NCBI RefSeq assembly: GCF_000518705.1
Contig: NZ_JAEC01000008.1
Span: 1-64,000, forward strand
Origin: Shewanella colwelliana ATCC 39565
Lineage (GTDB): Bacteria > Pseudomonadota > Gammaproteobacteria > Enterobacterales > Shewanellaceae
Direction: 5' to 3'
Length of the DNA: 64,000 bases
The notes under the pieces are model-generated. The model saw only the letters and a list, made by a program, of their open reading frames with translations, did not search any database and was not told the DNA's origin. This document shows, piece after piece, positions 1 through 9,242 of the stretch; the stretch's first letter is position 1, and every line of letters begins with the position of its first letter. The position numbers were made by a program, and so were the translations under genes.

Positions 1-598
1 AAAAACGATTTAACTTTTGATTGTTAGATTGATACCCGAAAGGCTAAATCGGAGAGATAAAATAACCCTGTGTAGATGCGGCTGAGGGTATCGAAAACAT
101 GGCCGAAAATGTTCCCGACATTTTACGGCATTCACTACTTCCATGTAGGTCAGATGTTTTCGTTAAGCGGTCAGGGATGACGTATAGCGTCCCGAAGCAG
201 TATCTGCACTTAAGCGAGCCGCAGGCTTTTAACTACAATGAAGATTCGACTTTAAACACAAATCCCAATTCCAAGACTGCCAAATGTTAAACCACAAAAA
301 AATGCCAACACCTTCATTCGAAGGCCAGCTTATTTTTGTCCAAAAACGATTTAACTTTTGATTGCCAAGTGATACGAACAAGGCTAAATCGAAGAGAGTG
401 ATAACTCGGTGTAGGTATGGCGGCATGGCCGCTCTCTGACATCTATGTCAACGCGGTATTTGCGCATTCATGCGATTCACCTGCTGCAAGCAATTCAACA
501 CAATGAAGTTATGGTTTCAAATATCCTTTTAAATACCAAAGTCAGCTTGTCGCTCAAAAACTAAAGATGGGTAGATTGGCGCTATATGTTCAATCACA
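1..598. repeat. Non-coding left edge with two diverged repeat copies
   Basis: About 600 bases with no credible gene. Two related segments are visible: 1-104 and 342-430 both begin with the same 22-23 bases (AAAAACGATTTAACTTTTGA and so on) and share GGCTAAATCG, GTGTAG and CATGGCC blocks in the same order, with small indels between them. The first copy runs into a perfect inverted repeat (AAAATGT at 106-112, ACATTTT at 118-124) and a second imperfect one near GGGATGACG. This looks like decayed copies of a dispersed non-coding repeat. The first copy may start before the window. Confidence 0.55.
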
Positions 599-1519
599 TT
601 ACAAATACACACTGGGCAGAACCAGATTCTTCACTCCTCGCTGTGACAGTTGCTCGGCTAGCTGCTGGATATCGGTTTCGTGGCAACTTAGCCAATGTCC
701 CGCTTCACCGGTAACGCCGTGATGATGAAAGGCGTTGAGTTTAATGCGTACAGTTTTGGGTAGCTTGACTAGGTAGTGAGATAGGGCATCGACCTCTCGG
801 TCGAAATCGCTAATGCCGGGGATATGCAACAGGCGCACTTCATACAACTTTTCATGTTGGGCTAGTAACGTGATTGACTGAAAAACCCTGTGGTTATCGC
901 GGCCAGTAATATAGTTGTGGGTCTCTTGCTGCCAGGCTTTTAAGTCCACCATGGCGCCGTCGAGATAGGGCAGTAGCTTATGCCAGCCAGTTAGACTTAG
1001 GCTGCCGTTGGTGTCTAGCATACAGCTGAGGTGGCTAAGTTGCGGGCAGGCTTTAATCGCCTTAAAGAGCGCGATAACCAATGGCAACTGTAGGCTAGCT
1101 TCACCGCCGCTAACCGTGATGCCATTGATAAAGGGTAGGTTAGCGCGGATCTGTGTCAGTAGCTGCTCGACACTGTATTGCAGGGTTTTAGGGTTAGATT
1201 GTTTAGTGCAAGCTGACAAACACTGATCGCAATGGCTGCATCGTTCACTGTGCCAAACAATACGTGGTTTTACGTCGCAGCTATCTAAGGCGAGCGCCGC
1301 CTGTGGGCAGGCGCTGATACAGTCGCCACAATGATCGCAAGGGGTGATGGTGTGGGGGTTGTGACAGTTTTTACAGCTGTAATTGCACCCCTGCAAAAAG
1401 ATCACCAACCGACTGCCTGGCCCGTCGACACAGGAGAAGGGCAAGATTTGGCTGACATTGGCCATTGGACTTGCCGATACTCGGTTGACCTTGGTGTCAT
1501 TCACAGTGGTTTTATTCAC
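599..1519 (-). CDS. yjjW: YjjW-type glycyl-radical enzyme activase (radical SAM)
   Basis: Predicted radical-SAM activase that would install the glycyl radical on its partner, YjjI. The SAM-cluster motif C45-x3-C49-x2-C52 sits in a stretch resembling pyruvate formate-lyase activase. Two bacterial ferredoxin-type 4Fe-4S motifs follow (C61/C64/C67/C71 and C94/C97/C100/C104), the layout of the large activases with an inserted ferredoxin domain. It overlaps the yjjI stop by 8 bases, so the two are probably translated as a pair. The start is uncertain: GTG at 1519 gives 306 residues, while ATG at 1465 matches the family start better; neither has a clear ribosome site. What substrate the pair acts on is not known. 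Confidence 0.87.
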   Translation of the reverse strand: MNKTTVNDTKVNRVSASPMANVSQILPFSCVDGPGSRLVIFLQGCNYSCKNCHNPHTITPCDHCGDCISACPQAALALDSCDVKPRIVWHSERCSHCDQCLSACTKQSNPKTLQYSVEQLLTQIRANLPFINGITVSGGEASLQLPLVIALFKAIKACPQLSHLSCMLDTNGSLSLTGWHKLLPYLDGAMVDLKAWQQETHNYITGRDNHRVFQSITLLAQHEKLYEVRLLHIPGISDFDREVDALSHYLVKLPKTVRIKLNAFHHHGVTGEAGHWLSCHETDIQQLAEQLSQRGVKNLVLPSVYL

Positions 1520-3065
1520 CGTAGCAGGGGGTTAACTCATGGGCGGCAACGCGAGGCTGTCGCTTGAGTATTCTGGTATTTTTAGCCGCTTCTGCGCCTA
1601 ACCCTGTGGTGTTAGTGCGTGACCCCTGCTGCTTAAAGGTGGCGATATCTGACAGTTTTATCATGTAACCTGTAACACGAATTAAGTCATTAGAGGCGAC
1701 ATTGGCACTGAACTCGCGAAAGCCTAAGTTGAATGCGCCTTTGCATAGTTGATACATCGCTTCAGGATTTTGCTTTACGGTGGCATCAATAGTGAGAATA
1801 TCGCTGATCCCTGAGGTGTAGTATTGATGGTGGGGCGCAAGGGCTTGAATATGTGCCACAGGGTTAGGCTCTGTACCATAAGGAATACGCACGCCGGGGG
1901 TGACATCAACATCTAAGCTGATGCCGCTTTGAGAATGCAGCAGTGCGCGGCCGTGGTAACCGTAGGTGACAGGTGTTGATTTAACAATGGCATCTAAGGC
2001 TTTTGATATGCGGTAACCCAACTGATTGGCGCTGTCATGGTGGCCGTAATGTTTGCTTGGTTTGTCGCTCATCTGTTCAGATATTGGGGGGTTGCCAAGC
2101 AGGATATCCACCGCCTCTGCCATGCCGTAAATGCCAAACATCGGCGCGAAACGCGATGGCTCAATTAAGCCCTCTTTCACCAAGAAACTGTCGAAAAAGT
2201 GTGACTCTTGATGGAGGAATTTAGCGCGGGCTTCAATCAACTCATAGGCGAGCGCGCAGTAGGTAGGCAAACACTGCTCAAAGAAAGCATCGATACTACT
2301 TGCCTGATTGGCCACCTGTTTTAGATTAATCCTGACCAAGGTATTGGCGCCGCCAGCAAGTGGTAGCGCGTTATAACAACTGACAATACCAAATCCTTTT
2401 GCGTCAAAGGCGCTGGCGTGCATGGGGTAGCTAGCAATATGAGGTTTATTACATTCACAAATATTGCTGGCTGCCATCAATAGTAGATCGTCGGGCGTGG
2501 TATCCGGATCATACATAAAGGTCAAATTAGGCACGACCTGTTTAAGCTCTGCATCGACCTTAAGTAGGGTGCGACAAACGATATTATCCCTTGGACCGAT
2601 ATTGACGTGCACAAAGGCGTCAGGCAGGGTGCGATCTAGCATGATCCATAAGTTTTTAAGCTTGCGGTATAAGGTTTGTTCGTCAATCCCCTCAACGTAG
2701 GGCATTAAGAGTTCATCGAGTTGACCCAGATATACAGGCATGTTGGTGACTGACGGAACATGATGATAGAGGATGATAAGCGCATTAATTGCTTCATCTA
2801 AATCTGTCGCGGCGGCCAGCTCTAAGTGGCGTGAGCCTTGGCGTAAGAACTTTGCATAATCTGGCAGTACATAACGTGGCTTAAAGGGCGCATGACCCTC
2901 AAACATGTCACAAATAATACCTTCCTGCATAGCGGCTTGCAGCGTTTCAGACACTTCGACATAGGGAAGACTTGCTTCAGCCTCTAAGGCCAAATAGGCG
3001 GATTTCTGTTTAGCAGAAAGATGCGGGTCGCTAACAATGCTGGCCAGTTTATCGAGAACGGTCAT
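1512..3065 (-). CDS. yjjI: YjjI family glycyl-radical enzyme
   Basis: Oxygen-sensitive glycyl-radical enzyme of the YjjI (DUF3029) group, about the family's usual length (517 residues from the ATG at 3065; a GTG at 3077 would add four). Near the C-terminus is the radical loop RVTGY, whose glycine (residue about 466) would carry the radical. A candidate thiyl cysteine lies in the GIVSCYN segment mid-protein. The activase follows with an overlapping stop and start. The family is shorter than pyruvate formate-lyase, and I know of no settled substrate. A 15-bp palindrome lies about 80 bases upstream. It should be active only without oxygen. Confidence 0.87.
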   Translation of the reverse strand: MTVLDKLASIVSDPHLSAKQKSAYLALEAEASLPYVEVSETLQAAMQEGIICDMFEGHAPFKPRYVLPDYAKFLRQGSRHLELAAATDLDEAINALIILYHHVPSVTNMPVYLGQLDELLMPYVEGIDEQTLYRKLKNLWIMLDRTLPDAFVHVNIGPRDNIVCRTLLKVDAELKQVVPNLTFMYDPDTTPDDLLLMAASNICECNKPHIASYPMHASAFDAKGFGIVSCYNALPLAGGANTLVRINLKQVANQASSIDAFFEQCLPTYCALAYELIEARAKFLHQESHFFDSFLVKEGLIEPSRFAPMFGIYGMAEAVDILLGNPPISEQMSDKPSKHYGHHDSANQLGYRISKALDAIVKSTPVTYGYHGRALLHSQSGISLDVDVTPGVRIPYGTEPNPVAHIQALAPHHQYYTSGISDILTIDATVKQNPEAMYQLCKGAFNLGFREFSANVASNDLIRVTGYMIKLSDIATFKQQGSRTNTTGLGAEAAKNTRILKRQPRVAAHELTPCYGE

Positions 3066-3146
3066 GATGGTATCCACAATAATGTTATGGATATAAATTT
3101 ACGTGGTTAGTGGATGAGCGAAAAGTGAAAAACCGCTAATGGCGCG

Positions 3147-3161
3147 TTTCCAGTTTGGAAA
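3147..3161. promoter_or_regulatory. Palindrome TTTCCA-N3-TGGAAA upstream of yjjI
   Basis: Perfect 6-bp arms around GTT in the yjjI upstream region, 82 bases before its ATG. It has the form of an operator, but no regulator is identified. It differs from the TTGGAA-N4-TTCCAA sites of the acrylate island because the arm order is reversed. Confidence 0.3.
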
Positions 3162-3211
3162 TCCGAGGGGGCAGGTCTTAGTTCTATGGCGTTGTGCGAT
3201 CTAGATAAGAG

Positions 3212-3240
3212 ATCGCCCCCTTTATGATGAAGAGGGCGAT
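3212..3240 (-). terminator. Hairpin after the aldehyde dehydrogenase gene
   Basis: ATCGCCC pairs with GGGCGAT, and inner CTT pairs with AAG, just past the stop at 3248. There is no T-run on either side, so this is a weak terminator at best. Confidence 0.35.
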
Positions 3241-3247
3241 GGCTGGC

Positions 3248-4768
3248 TTAGAAGAAGCCTAGCGGATTGACATCGTAGCTGACGAGCAAGTTCTTAGTAT
3301 TTTGGTAATGGTCGAGCATCATTTTGTGGGTTTCACGCCCAATACCTGACTTTTTATATCCGCCAAAGGCGGCGTGAGCTGGGTAAGCGTGATAGCAGTT
3401 TATCCATACGCGCCCGGCTTCTATGCCTCGCCCCATGCGTTGAGCACGGTTCATATCACGGGTCCAAAGGCCTGCTCCTAAGCCATATTCGGTGTCGTTG
3501 GCAATCGCTAGGGCTTCGGCTTCATCTTTAAAGGTGGTGACCGAGATAACAGGGCCAAATATCTCCTCTTGGAAGATTCGCATATCGTTGGTGCCTTTGA
3601 AAATGGTGGGCTCAATATAGAAGCCACTTTGCTGATCGCCATTGAGCTGGCGCATGTTGCCACCAAGAAGCACTTTTGCCCCTTCGTTACGACCAATCTC
3701 TAGATAGCTCAGAATCTTATCGAACTGCTCTTTAGAGGCTTGGGCGCCAACTTGGGTATCTGTGTCGAGTGGGTCACCCTGTTTAATGGTTTTCGCGCGG
3801 GCAATCACTCGTTCGATAAACTTGTCGTAGATAGACTCATCGATCAGCACCCGTGATGGACAGGTACAGACTTCACCTTGGTTGAAGAACGCCAGTAGCA
3901 TCCCTTCAACGGCTTTATCTAGGTACTCATCTTCATGGTCCATGACGTCGGCAAAATAGATGTTGGGTGACTTACCCCCAAGCTCTACGGTCGAAGGAAT
4001 GAGAGATTCTGCGGCGCACTTTAAGATGTGGTGGCCAATTTGAGTGGAGCCAGTAAAGGCAAGCTTTGCGATACGCTGACTTACTGCTAATGCCTGTCCA
4101 GCTTCGGTTCCGAAGCCGTTAACTATGTTAAGGATACCCGCTGGTAACAGATCTTCAATCAGCTCAATCATCACCAGAATCGACACAGGTGTCTGTTCGG
4201 CAGGTTTAAGTACCACACAGTTCCCCGCAGCCAATGCTGGGGCAATTTTCCATGCCGCCATGAGTAGCGGAAAGTTCCACGGGATGATTTGGCCGACGAC
4301 CCCAAGGGGTTCGGGGAAATGATAGCTCACAGTGTTGCCGTCAAGATCGGCAGCGCTACCCTCTTGAGCACGGATACACCCAGCAAAGTAGCGGAAATGG
4401 TCGACAAACAGAGGGAGGTCGGCATTCAGGGTTTCACGTACCGCTTTGCCATTTTCCCAGGTTTCGGCCACAGCGAGATACTCAAGATTCTGTTCGACAC
4501 GATCGGCGATTTTTAACAATAGGTTGGCGCGGTCCATCACAGATGTTTTGCCCCAAGCTACTTTGGCTGCATGGGCGGCATCGAGTGCAAGGTCAATATC
4601 TCGCGCATCGGAACGTGCGACTTGGCAAAAGACTTGGCCATCGACCGGTGAGCTATTAGAGAAATACTCACCACCAACTGGGGCGACCCACTCGCCACCA
4701 ATATAGTTGTCATATTGGTGTTTAAAACTCACTTTTGCATCTGTGCTGCCAGGTTTTGTATAGATCAT
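3248..4768 (-). CDS. NAD-dependent aldehyde dehydrogenase (ExaC/AldB/AcoD type)
   Basis: Oxidises a short aliphatic aldehyde, most likely acetaldehyde, to the acid with NAD. The 506 residues match the family length. Visible features are the NAD-binding PWNFP segment (163-167), the general base E262 in VELGGKSP and the catalytic cysteine C301 in GEVCTCPSR, where a flanking V and T replace the usual neighbouring cysteines. An AAGGAAA ribosome site precedes the ATG. The gene is divergent from an AcoR-like sigma54 activator and has a GG-N10-GC promoter upstream, the standard layout for acetaldehyde/acetoin-induced dehydrogenases. If the island also makes 3-hydroxypropionate or malonate semialdehyde it could act on those, but nothing here shows that. 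Confidence 0.88.
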   Translation of the reverse strand: MIYTKPGSTDAKVSFKHQYDNYIGGEWVAPVGGEYFSNSSPVDGQVFCQVARSDARDIDLALDAAHAAKVAWGKTSVMDRANLLLKIADRVEQNLEYLAVAETWENGKAVRETLNADLPLFVDHFRYFAGCIRAQEGSAADLDGNTVSYHFPEPLGVVGQIIPWNFPLLMAAWKIAPALAAGNCVVLKPAEQTPVSILVMIELIEDLLPAGILNIVNGFGTEAGQALAVSQRIAKLAFTGSTQIGHHILKCAAESLIPSTVELGGKSPNIYFADVMDHEDEYLDKAVEGMLLAFFNQGEVCTCPSRVLIDESIYDKFIERVIARAKTIKQGDPLDTDTQVGAQASKEQFDKILSYLEIGRNEGAKVLLGGNMRQLNGDQQSGFYIEPTIFKGTNDMRIFQEEIFGPVISVTTFKDEAEALAIANDTEYGLGAGLWTRDMNRAQRMGRGIEAGRVWINCYHAYPAHAAFGGYKKSGIGRETHKMMLDHYQNTKNLLVSYDVNPLGFF

Positions 4769-4908
4769 TTGGCTTTCCTTTTCGCTAACGTTGTCTTGTT
4801 GAGTGCCGTCATTAAGAGACGATCGTCATTGTGATAAATCAGGTTTTTCAGTGACTAAAGCGAGTGTTCATCCTAGTGTGACACTATTGGCTTTAGCCTT
4901 GTTGCTAT

Positions 4909-4924
4909 CGCAAGGTACGCGCCA
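4909..4924 (-). promoter_or_regulatory. Sigma54 (-24/-12) promoter for the aldehyde dehydrogenase
   Basis: Read on the minus strand this is TGGCGCG-TACC-TTGC: GG and GC separated by exactly 10 bases, one mismatch from the TGGCACG-N4-TTGC consensus. It lies about 145 bases before the dehydrogenase ATG and points towards it. The divergent gene encodes a sigma54 activator. Confidence 0.72.
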
Positions 4925-5046
4925 AACTGGCAGGAGTTGTGCTGGTTAGCTTGTAACAGTATGATGAAAAACTGATTTTTGATGTCCTAATGTGCGTAGT
5001 CCAGGATGATGTAGCACTGGTTGAAGGGTCGCACTGTGACATAAGT

Positions 5047-5063
5047 GCACACAATGAGTGTGC
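5047..5063. promoter_or_regulatory. Candidate upstream activator site (GCACAC-N5-GTGTGC)
   Basis: A perfect 6-5-6 inverted repeat centred about 157 bases upstream of the expected start of the sigma54 transcript, a usual distance for an enhancer-binding activator. A related TGTG-N9-CACA dyad overlaps its left side, and AGTGTGACACT occurs at 4875-4885. It overlaps the first possible start codons of the activator gene, which favours the later start (5081) and suggests autoregulation. Confidence 0.5.
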
Positions 5064-5080
5064 CAAAATGGAACGCAGGT

Positions 5081-6853
5081 ATGACAATTACACCCCACTC
5101 TCAAGCGTGGTTAACAGATTCGTGGTCCCGCAGCCAAGGTGCTGGACTACAGCAGACCTCCAGCCCCGATGAACTGCGTCTCGACCGCGACGCGTTAGCG
5201 GTTAAACACTTTCAACACAAGCAGCTTATCGAGTTGGTGAAACAGCATGCGCTACCGCTGTTTAATCAGTTGATGGCCCACAGTAAAAGTCGGCTGATTT
5301 TGTCAGACAGTGAAGGCTATGTATTGTGTCATTGGGGGGTGAGCCAATACTCTGACAAACTTGCCAATGTGGCGCTGGATATCGGCGTCAACTGGCAAGA
5401 GCAGCATAAGGGTACCAATGCGATTGGTACCGCATTGCTGGCTAAGCAAGCGGTGCCAGTGATTGGCGATCAACATTTTATTCGTCAGCATAGATTTATG
5501 AGTTGCACGGCGAGCCCGATTTTTTCTCCACAAGGGGAGCTGATTGGGGCTATCGATATTACCAGTGAGCAGCAACGCCATACCCAGCAAACCTTACTTT
5601 TGATCTCCAGCTTAGTGCAGCAGGTTGAGACGGCGCTGCTGTGTCATCTTCCTGGGAGTCATTATCGCATCGATCTGGCGGAGCAGCCGTCGCTGATCAC
5701 TTCAGGATGGCAAGGCATTGTCGTTGCCAATGCGGATGGCAAAATATTGGGGTGTAATCCCATGGCTAAGACCTTGCTGCATGACGCCAAGGTGGGCGAT
5801 GATCTTCACCAGTATTTGGGTGAGAAATGGAATCGTAGCGAACATCTGCTACAGCACCAGCGCTTTCATCTTAAGACCCAATCTCTGGTGCCTGAACGTC
5901 GCACACAGGTCGTCAGCCAACAGATAGGCGTGCGCTTTCGCGACCCTATATTAGAGCGCGCGTGGCAGCAGGCCAATAAAGTGGTTCGCCGTTGTATTCC
6001 CTTGCTCATATGCGGTGAAACCGGTGTCGGTAAAGAGCAATTTGTGAAAAAACTGCATGCTCAAAGTGGTCGCAGCCAAGGACCATTAGTTGCCGTTAAT
6101 TGTGCTGCATTACCGGCTGAGCTAGTGGAATCTGAACTGTTTGGTTACCAAGCGGGGGCGTTTACTGGCGCACATCGTAATGGTTACGAGGGCAAAATCC
6201 GTCAAGCCGATGGTGGATTTCTGTTTCTGGATGAAATAGGTGAGATGCCCATGGCGACTCAGAGTCGTTTGCTGCGGGTGTTGCAGGAGAGAGAAGTGGT
6301 ACCTGTTGGCTCTAATCGCAGCTATAAAGTTGATATTCAAGTGGTTGCGGCTACGCATGCAAACTTGCAGGCCTTAGTGAAAGCGGGTGAGTTTCGTGAA
6401 GATCTCTACTATCGACTCAATGGGCTGCAAGTCATGTTACCCGCGTTACGTCAGCGAGCCGATAGAGAGCGGATAATTCATAAGCTACATAGGCGCTATC
6501 GCACCGCACCCCAAACCATCTGTCCGCAGTTACTGCGCTGTTTATTGGATTATGCGTGGCCGGGAAACCTCAGAGAGCTGGATAACTTGATGCAGGTAGC
6601 CTGTTTAATGGCCGAGGATGAAGTTCAGCTGCAATGGCAACATCTGCCCGATGCACTGCAAACGCAGCTGGGGGAGCAAGTGCAACCTGAGGTGTCAGCC
6701 ACAACGGCTGAAGGTGAATTAAGCCTGATGATCAACGCCAATATTGTTGCAACGTTTCACAGGTTTGACGGCAATGTTAGCCGTTGTGCAAAATATTTAG
6801 GCATGAGTCGTAACACGCTGTACCGAAAATTAAAGGCGTTGGGGCTCAAGTAG
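5081..6853 (+). CDS. AcoR-like sigma54-dependent transcriptional activator
   Basis: Enhancer-binding activator of the AcoR family. Order of parts: an N-terminal sensory region with a GAF-like domain (about residues 65-190), the central AAA+ sigma54-interaction domain with Walker A GETGVGKE, the GAFTGA loop that contacts sigma54 and the arginine-rich second half, then a C-terminal Fis-type helix-turn-helix. There is no receiver domain, so the signal is presumably a small molecule bound by the GAF part. Start chosen at ATG 5081 (590 residues) because GGAA lies 7 bases before it; starts at 5045 (GTG) and 5054 are in frame but sit in the palindrome. It most likely activates the divergent aldehyde dehydrogenase. 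Confidence 0.87.
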   Translation: MTITPHSQAWLTDSWSRSQGAGLQQTSSPDELRLDRDALAVKHFQHKQLIELVKQHALPLFNQLMAHSKSRLILSDSEGYVLCHWGVSQYSDKLANVALDIGVNWQEQHKGTNAIGTALLAKQAVPVIGDQHFIRQHRFMSCTASPIFSPQGELIGAIDITSEQQRHTQQTLLLISSLVQQVETALLCHLPGSHYRIDLAEQPSLITSGWQGIVVANADGKILGCNPMAKTLLHDAKVGDDLHQYLGEKWNRSEHLLQHQRFHLKTQSLVPERRTQVVSQQIGVRFRDPILERAWQQANKVVRRCIPLLICGETGVGKEQFVKKLHAQSGRSQGPLVAVNCAALPAELVESELFGYQAGAFTGAHRNGYEGKIRQADGGFLFLDEIGEMPMATQSRLLRVLQEREVVPVGSNRSYKVDIQVVAATHANLQALVKAGEFREDLYYRLNGLQVMLPALRQRADRERIIHKLHRRYRTAPQTICPQLLRCLLDYAWPGNLRELDNLMQVACLMAEDEVQLQWQHLPDALQTQLGEQVQPEVSATTAEGELSLMINANIVATFHRFDGNVSRCAKYLGMSRNTLYRKLKALGLK

Positions 6854-6984
6854 GCTTAAGTGCTAGGGCTGTTTTTATGCAAAGCTAATGCGTCGTGCGC
6901 ATGCTTGTTATGCAAAACGTGCAGTGTACTCATGACATTTTTTGCTCTACTCTTTTATTCTATTTCGTCATTGTTGGAGGCCCC

Positions 6985-7968
6985 ATGTTTAAGGCGCTCG
7001 TGTTAACCCAAATTGAAAAACAGACCCAAGCTGAAGTTCGTCAGGTGCCACTAACAGACTTGCCGGAAGGCGATGTCTTGGTTGACGTGGTCTACTCCTC
7101 TTTAAATTATAAAGATGGCCTCGCGGTGACAGGCCTTGGCAAGATCATTCGCCAGTTTCCTATGGTGCCGGGTATCGACTTTGCGGGGGTGGTGAGTGAA
7201 TCTGCCGATCCTCGTTATCAAGCTGGCGATCAGGTTATTCTCACCGGGTGGGGTGTAGGCGAGAATCATTGGGGTGGTATGGCACAAAAAGCACGGGTGA
7301 ATGCCGATTGGTTAGTCCCTATGCCACAAGAATGCGATGCGGCCAAAGCCATGATGATAGGTACGGCGGGGTTAACAGCCATGTTATGTGTGCAAGCATT
7401 GCAAAGCGCTGGTGTGACACCTGAAGCGGGCGAAGTGTTAGTGACCGGCGCAAGCGGTGGTGTTGGCTCGGTGGCAGTAACCTTGCTGTCACAGTTGGGC
7501 TATCGTGTGGTAGCAAGCTCTGGACGTGTTGAAGAAAATGGCGAGTGGCTAAAACAGCTTGGTGCGACTGATGTGATAGATCGCAGCGAACTTGAGCAAG
7601 ATAGTCGCCCGCTTGAAAAACAGCGTTGGGCTGGCGTTGTCGATACCGTGGGTAATAAGGTACTGGCCACAGCATTAGCTCAGATGAATTATGGCGGCAG
7701 TGCGGCTATTTGTGGTTTGGCAGGGGGATTTGCTTTACCGACTACAGTGATGCCATTTATTTTGCGTGGCGTGAACCTATTAGGGGTCGATTCGGTGTCG
7801 TGTCCTTTTGCTAAACGTCAGCAGGCGTGGGCGCAAGCGATAGCGTTATTGCCAGAGCGCTTTTATGAACAAGCTTGCCAAACTGTTGAGCTTGATGCAG
7901 TACCTGAACTTGCCCAGAAAATCGTGGCGGGCAAAGTGACAGGGCGAGTATTGGTTAAAGTGTCTTAA
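6985..7968 (+). CDS. acuI: Acryloyl-CoA reductase, AcuI/YhdH family
   Basis: Cytoplasmic NADPH-dependent medium-chain reductase/dehydrogenase of the YhdH/AcuI group, which reduces toxic acryloyl-CoA to propionyl-CoA. The start at 6985 has a strong GGAGG 4 bases before it and gives 327 residues, the family size; an in-frame extension to 6895 has no ribosome site. The Rossmann fingerprint VTGASGGVGSVA and a GIDFAGVV segment typical of zinc-free quinone-oxidoreductase relatives are visible. Its place next to a DddY lyase and a periplasmic acrylate-type reductase supports the acryloyl-CoA role over a generic quinone reductase. A strong terminator follows at 8061. Confidence 0.85.
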   Translation: MFKALVLTQIEKQTQAEVRQVPLTDLPEGDVLVDVVYSSLNYKDGLAVTGLGKIIRQFPMVPGIDFAGVVSESADPRYQAGDQVILTGWGVGENHWGGMAQKARVNADWLVPMPQECDAAKAMMIGTAGLTAMLCVQALQSAGVTPEAGEVLVTGASGGVGSVAVTLLSQLGYRVVASSGRVEENGEWLKQLGATDVIDRSELEQDSRPLEKQRWAGVVDTVGNKVLATALAQMNYGGSAAICGLAGGFALPTTVMPFILRGVNLLGVDSVSCPFAKRQQAWAQAIALLPERFYEQACQTVELDAVPELAQKIVAGKVTGRVLVKVS

Positions 7969-8060
7969 CAATCAGCATAGCGATAGACTCATTGTGTGTT
8001 GGTAGCAAACGCACTTAATTGAGTGAGCTGCCAAGTGTGCTGAGTAATCTCTATATGATT

Positions 8061-8088
8061 AAAAAGTGGCTTAATGCCACTTTTTTTT
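8061..8088 (+). terminator. Rho-independent terminator after acuI
   Basis: AAAAAGTGGC-TTAAT-GCCAC followed by eight T. Textbook form, about 90 bases after the acuI stop. Confidence 0.88.
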
Positions 8089-8235
8089 ATTCTGACGGTG
8101 GTGCAATGCCAATTAGTAAAATGGCAATCCCTAATATTGGTGTTATGATCGTGTTAATGCGTTGTTTGTTTATCGAGATTTTGAGAGAAAGTGACATCGA
8201 AGATAAATGCTTATTTAACAGGATAAACAGTAAAG

Positions 8236-9240
8236 ATGGGGTTTCAGATCAGCCGTGTATTGACCATGGTATTGCTGTGTTGTTTACCGCTAGCGGCGAC
8301 AGCCGATACACCAGCCGCCAAAATCGTGATTGGTGTGATTGGTAAAACTAAGAATGACAGCTTTTATGAGCAGTCATTTCAAGGCTGCCAAGCCTTTGCC
8401 GCCAGTAAAAGCCAAGTGCAATGCCTTTACGATGGCCCAAAAGCCTTTCAAGATATCCGTGAGCAAGTGAGTGTCACCAAAGCCATGCTTGATAAGGGAG
8501 TGGATGGGATTATGATTTCGACCACGGATTCCCAGTTTTTAAGCGACAATGCATTGCGCCTGGCTAAAGCGCGAAATATTCCTGTTATCACCTTTGATTC
8601 TGATCTCTTACCAGAGCATCAGTCATATCGTCTTGCCTATGTGGGCACCAATAATTTTGAATTTGGTGTGGCATTAGGTAACTATGCCAAGCAATTTAAA
8701 CAAACGGGGGTTACCCCTGTGTGTATCCAGTCTGGGCATGCCAGTACCCCTAATTTGAATGAACGTATTCGTGGCGTACGTTTTGCGTTGTCGGGACATG
8801 ACGATAATCGTCGATTAAGTGGTGACAATGGCTGGAGTGAATATTCTCGCTGCCCTTTTTATAACCTAGGCAAACGAAAAATGGCGCTCAGTCAGTTAGA
8901 GTTGCTGTTAAGAAAACAGGTTCCCATTTATATCGCTGTGGCGGGGGTTGCTCAATTTTCGCCCGACTACATAGAGCGCATAGCCCCTTACAAGATGCAG
9001 ATAGCGAGCCAGACGAGTGTGATCATCTCTGCGGATACCGAAAGCGTACAACTTGAAGCGTTAACTGCTGGGCTGTCGACGGTAAATATTGGGCAGCGTC
9101 CTTTTGAGATGGGGCGGCTCAGCGCTCAAATGATGTATGAGTATATTGTTAATCAGCAACTTCCCGCACAATCACTTAACTATTTGGGCTTCCACTATTG
9201 TACGCCACAGACAGTAACGACCTGCACCCGCAATGATTAA
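8236..9240 (+). CDS. Periplasmic sugar-binding-type protein, TorT-like
   Basis: A 334-residue exported protein: signal peptide with cleavage likely after ATA at about residue 23, then a type-1 periplasmic-binding fold (IGVIGKTKNDSFYEQ opening, ISTTDSQFL, ITFDSDL and YVGTNNFEFG segments). It resembles the TorT/ribose-binding group. Eight cysteines in the mature part, three of them in the C-terminal fifth, suggest disulfides. No ABC permease, ATPase or TorS-like sensor kinase is nearby, so it may serve a receptor encoded elsewhere or one of the chemoreceptors in this window. The ligand is unknown. It ends two bases from the convergent LysR gene. Confidence 0.75.
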   Translation: MGFQISRVLTMVLLCCLPLAATADTPAAKIVIGVIGKTKNDSFYEQSFQGCQAFAASKSQVQCLYDGPKAFQDIREQVSVTKAMLDKGVDGIMISTTDSQFLSDNALRLAKARNIPVITFDSDLLPEHQSYRLAYVGTNNFEFGVALGNYAKQFKQTGVTPVCIQSGHASTPNLNERIRGVRFALSGHDDNRRLSGDNGWSEYSRCPFYNLGKRKMALSQLELLLRKQVPIYIAVAGVAQFSPDYIERIAPYKMQIASQTSVIISADTESVQLEALTAGLSTVNIGQRPFEMGRLSAQMMYEYIVNQQLPAQSLNYLGFHYCTPQTVTTCTRND

Positions 9241-9242
9241 TA

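Noticed and set aside
99..290. 63-codon plus-strand frame in the left repeat region
   Set aside because: It runs through the repeat and its inverted repeats, has no ribosome site and no protein-like composition.
5036..5053. CRP site near the AcoR-like gene (TGTGA half site)
   Set aside because: The right half does not reach TCACA at the proper spacing; the GCACAC-N5-GTGTGC dyad explains the region better.
8019..8345. 108-codon plus-strand frame over the acuI terminator
   Set aside because: It reads through a strong terminator and overlaps the better-supported binding-protein gene in another frame.
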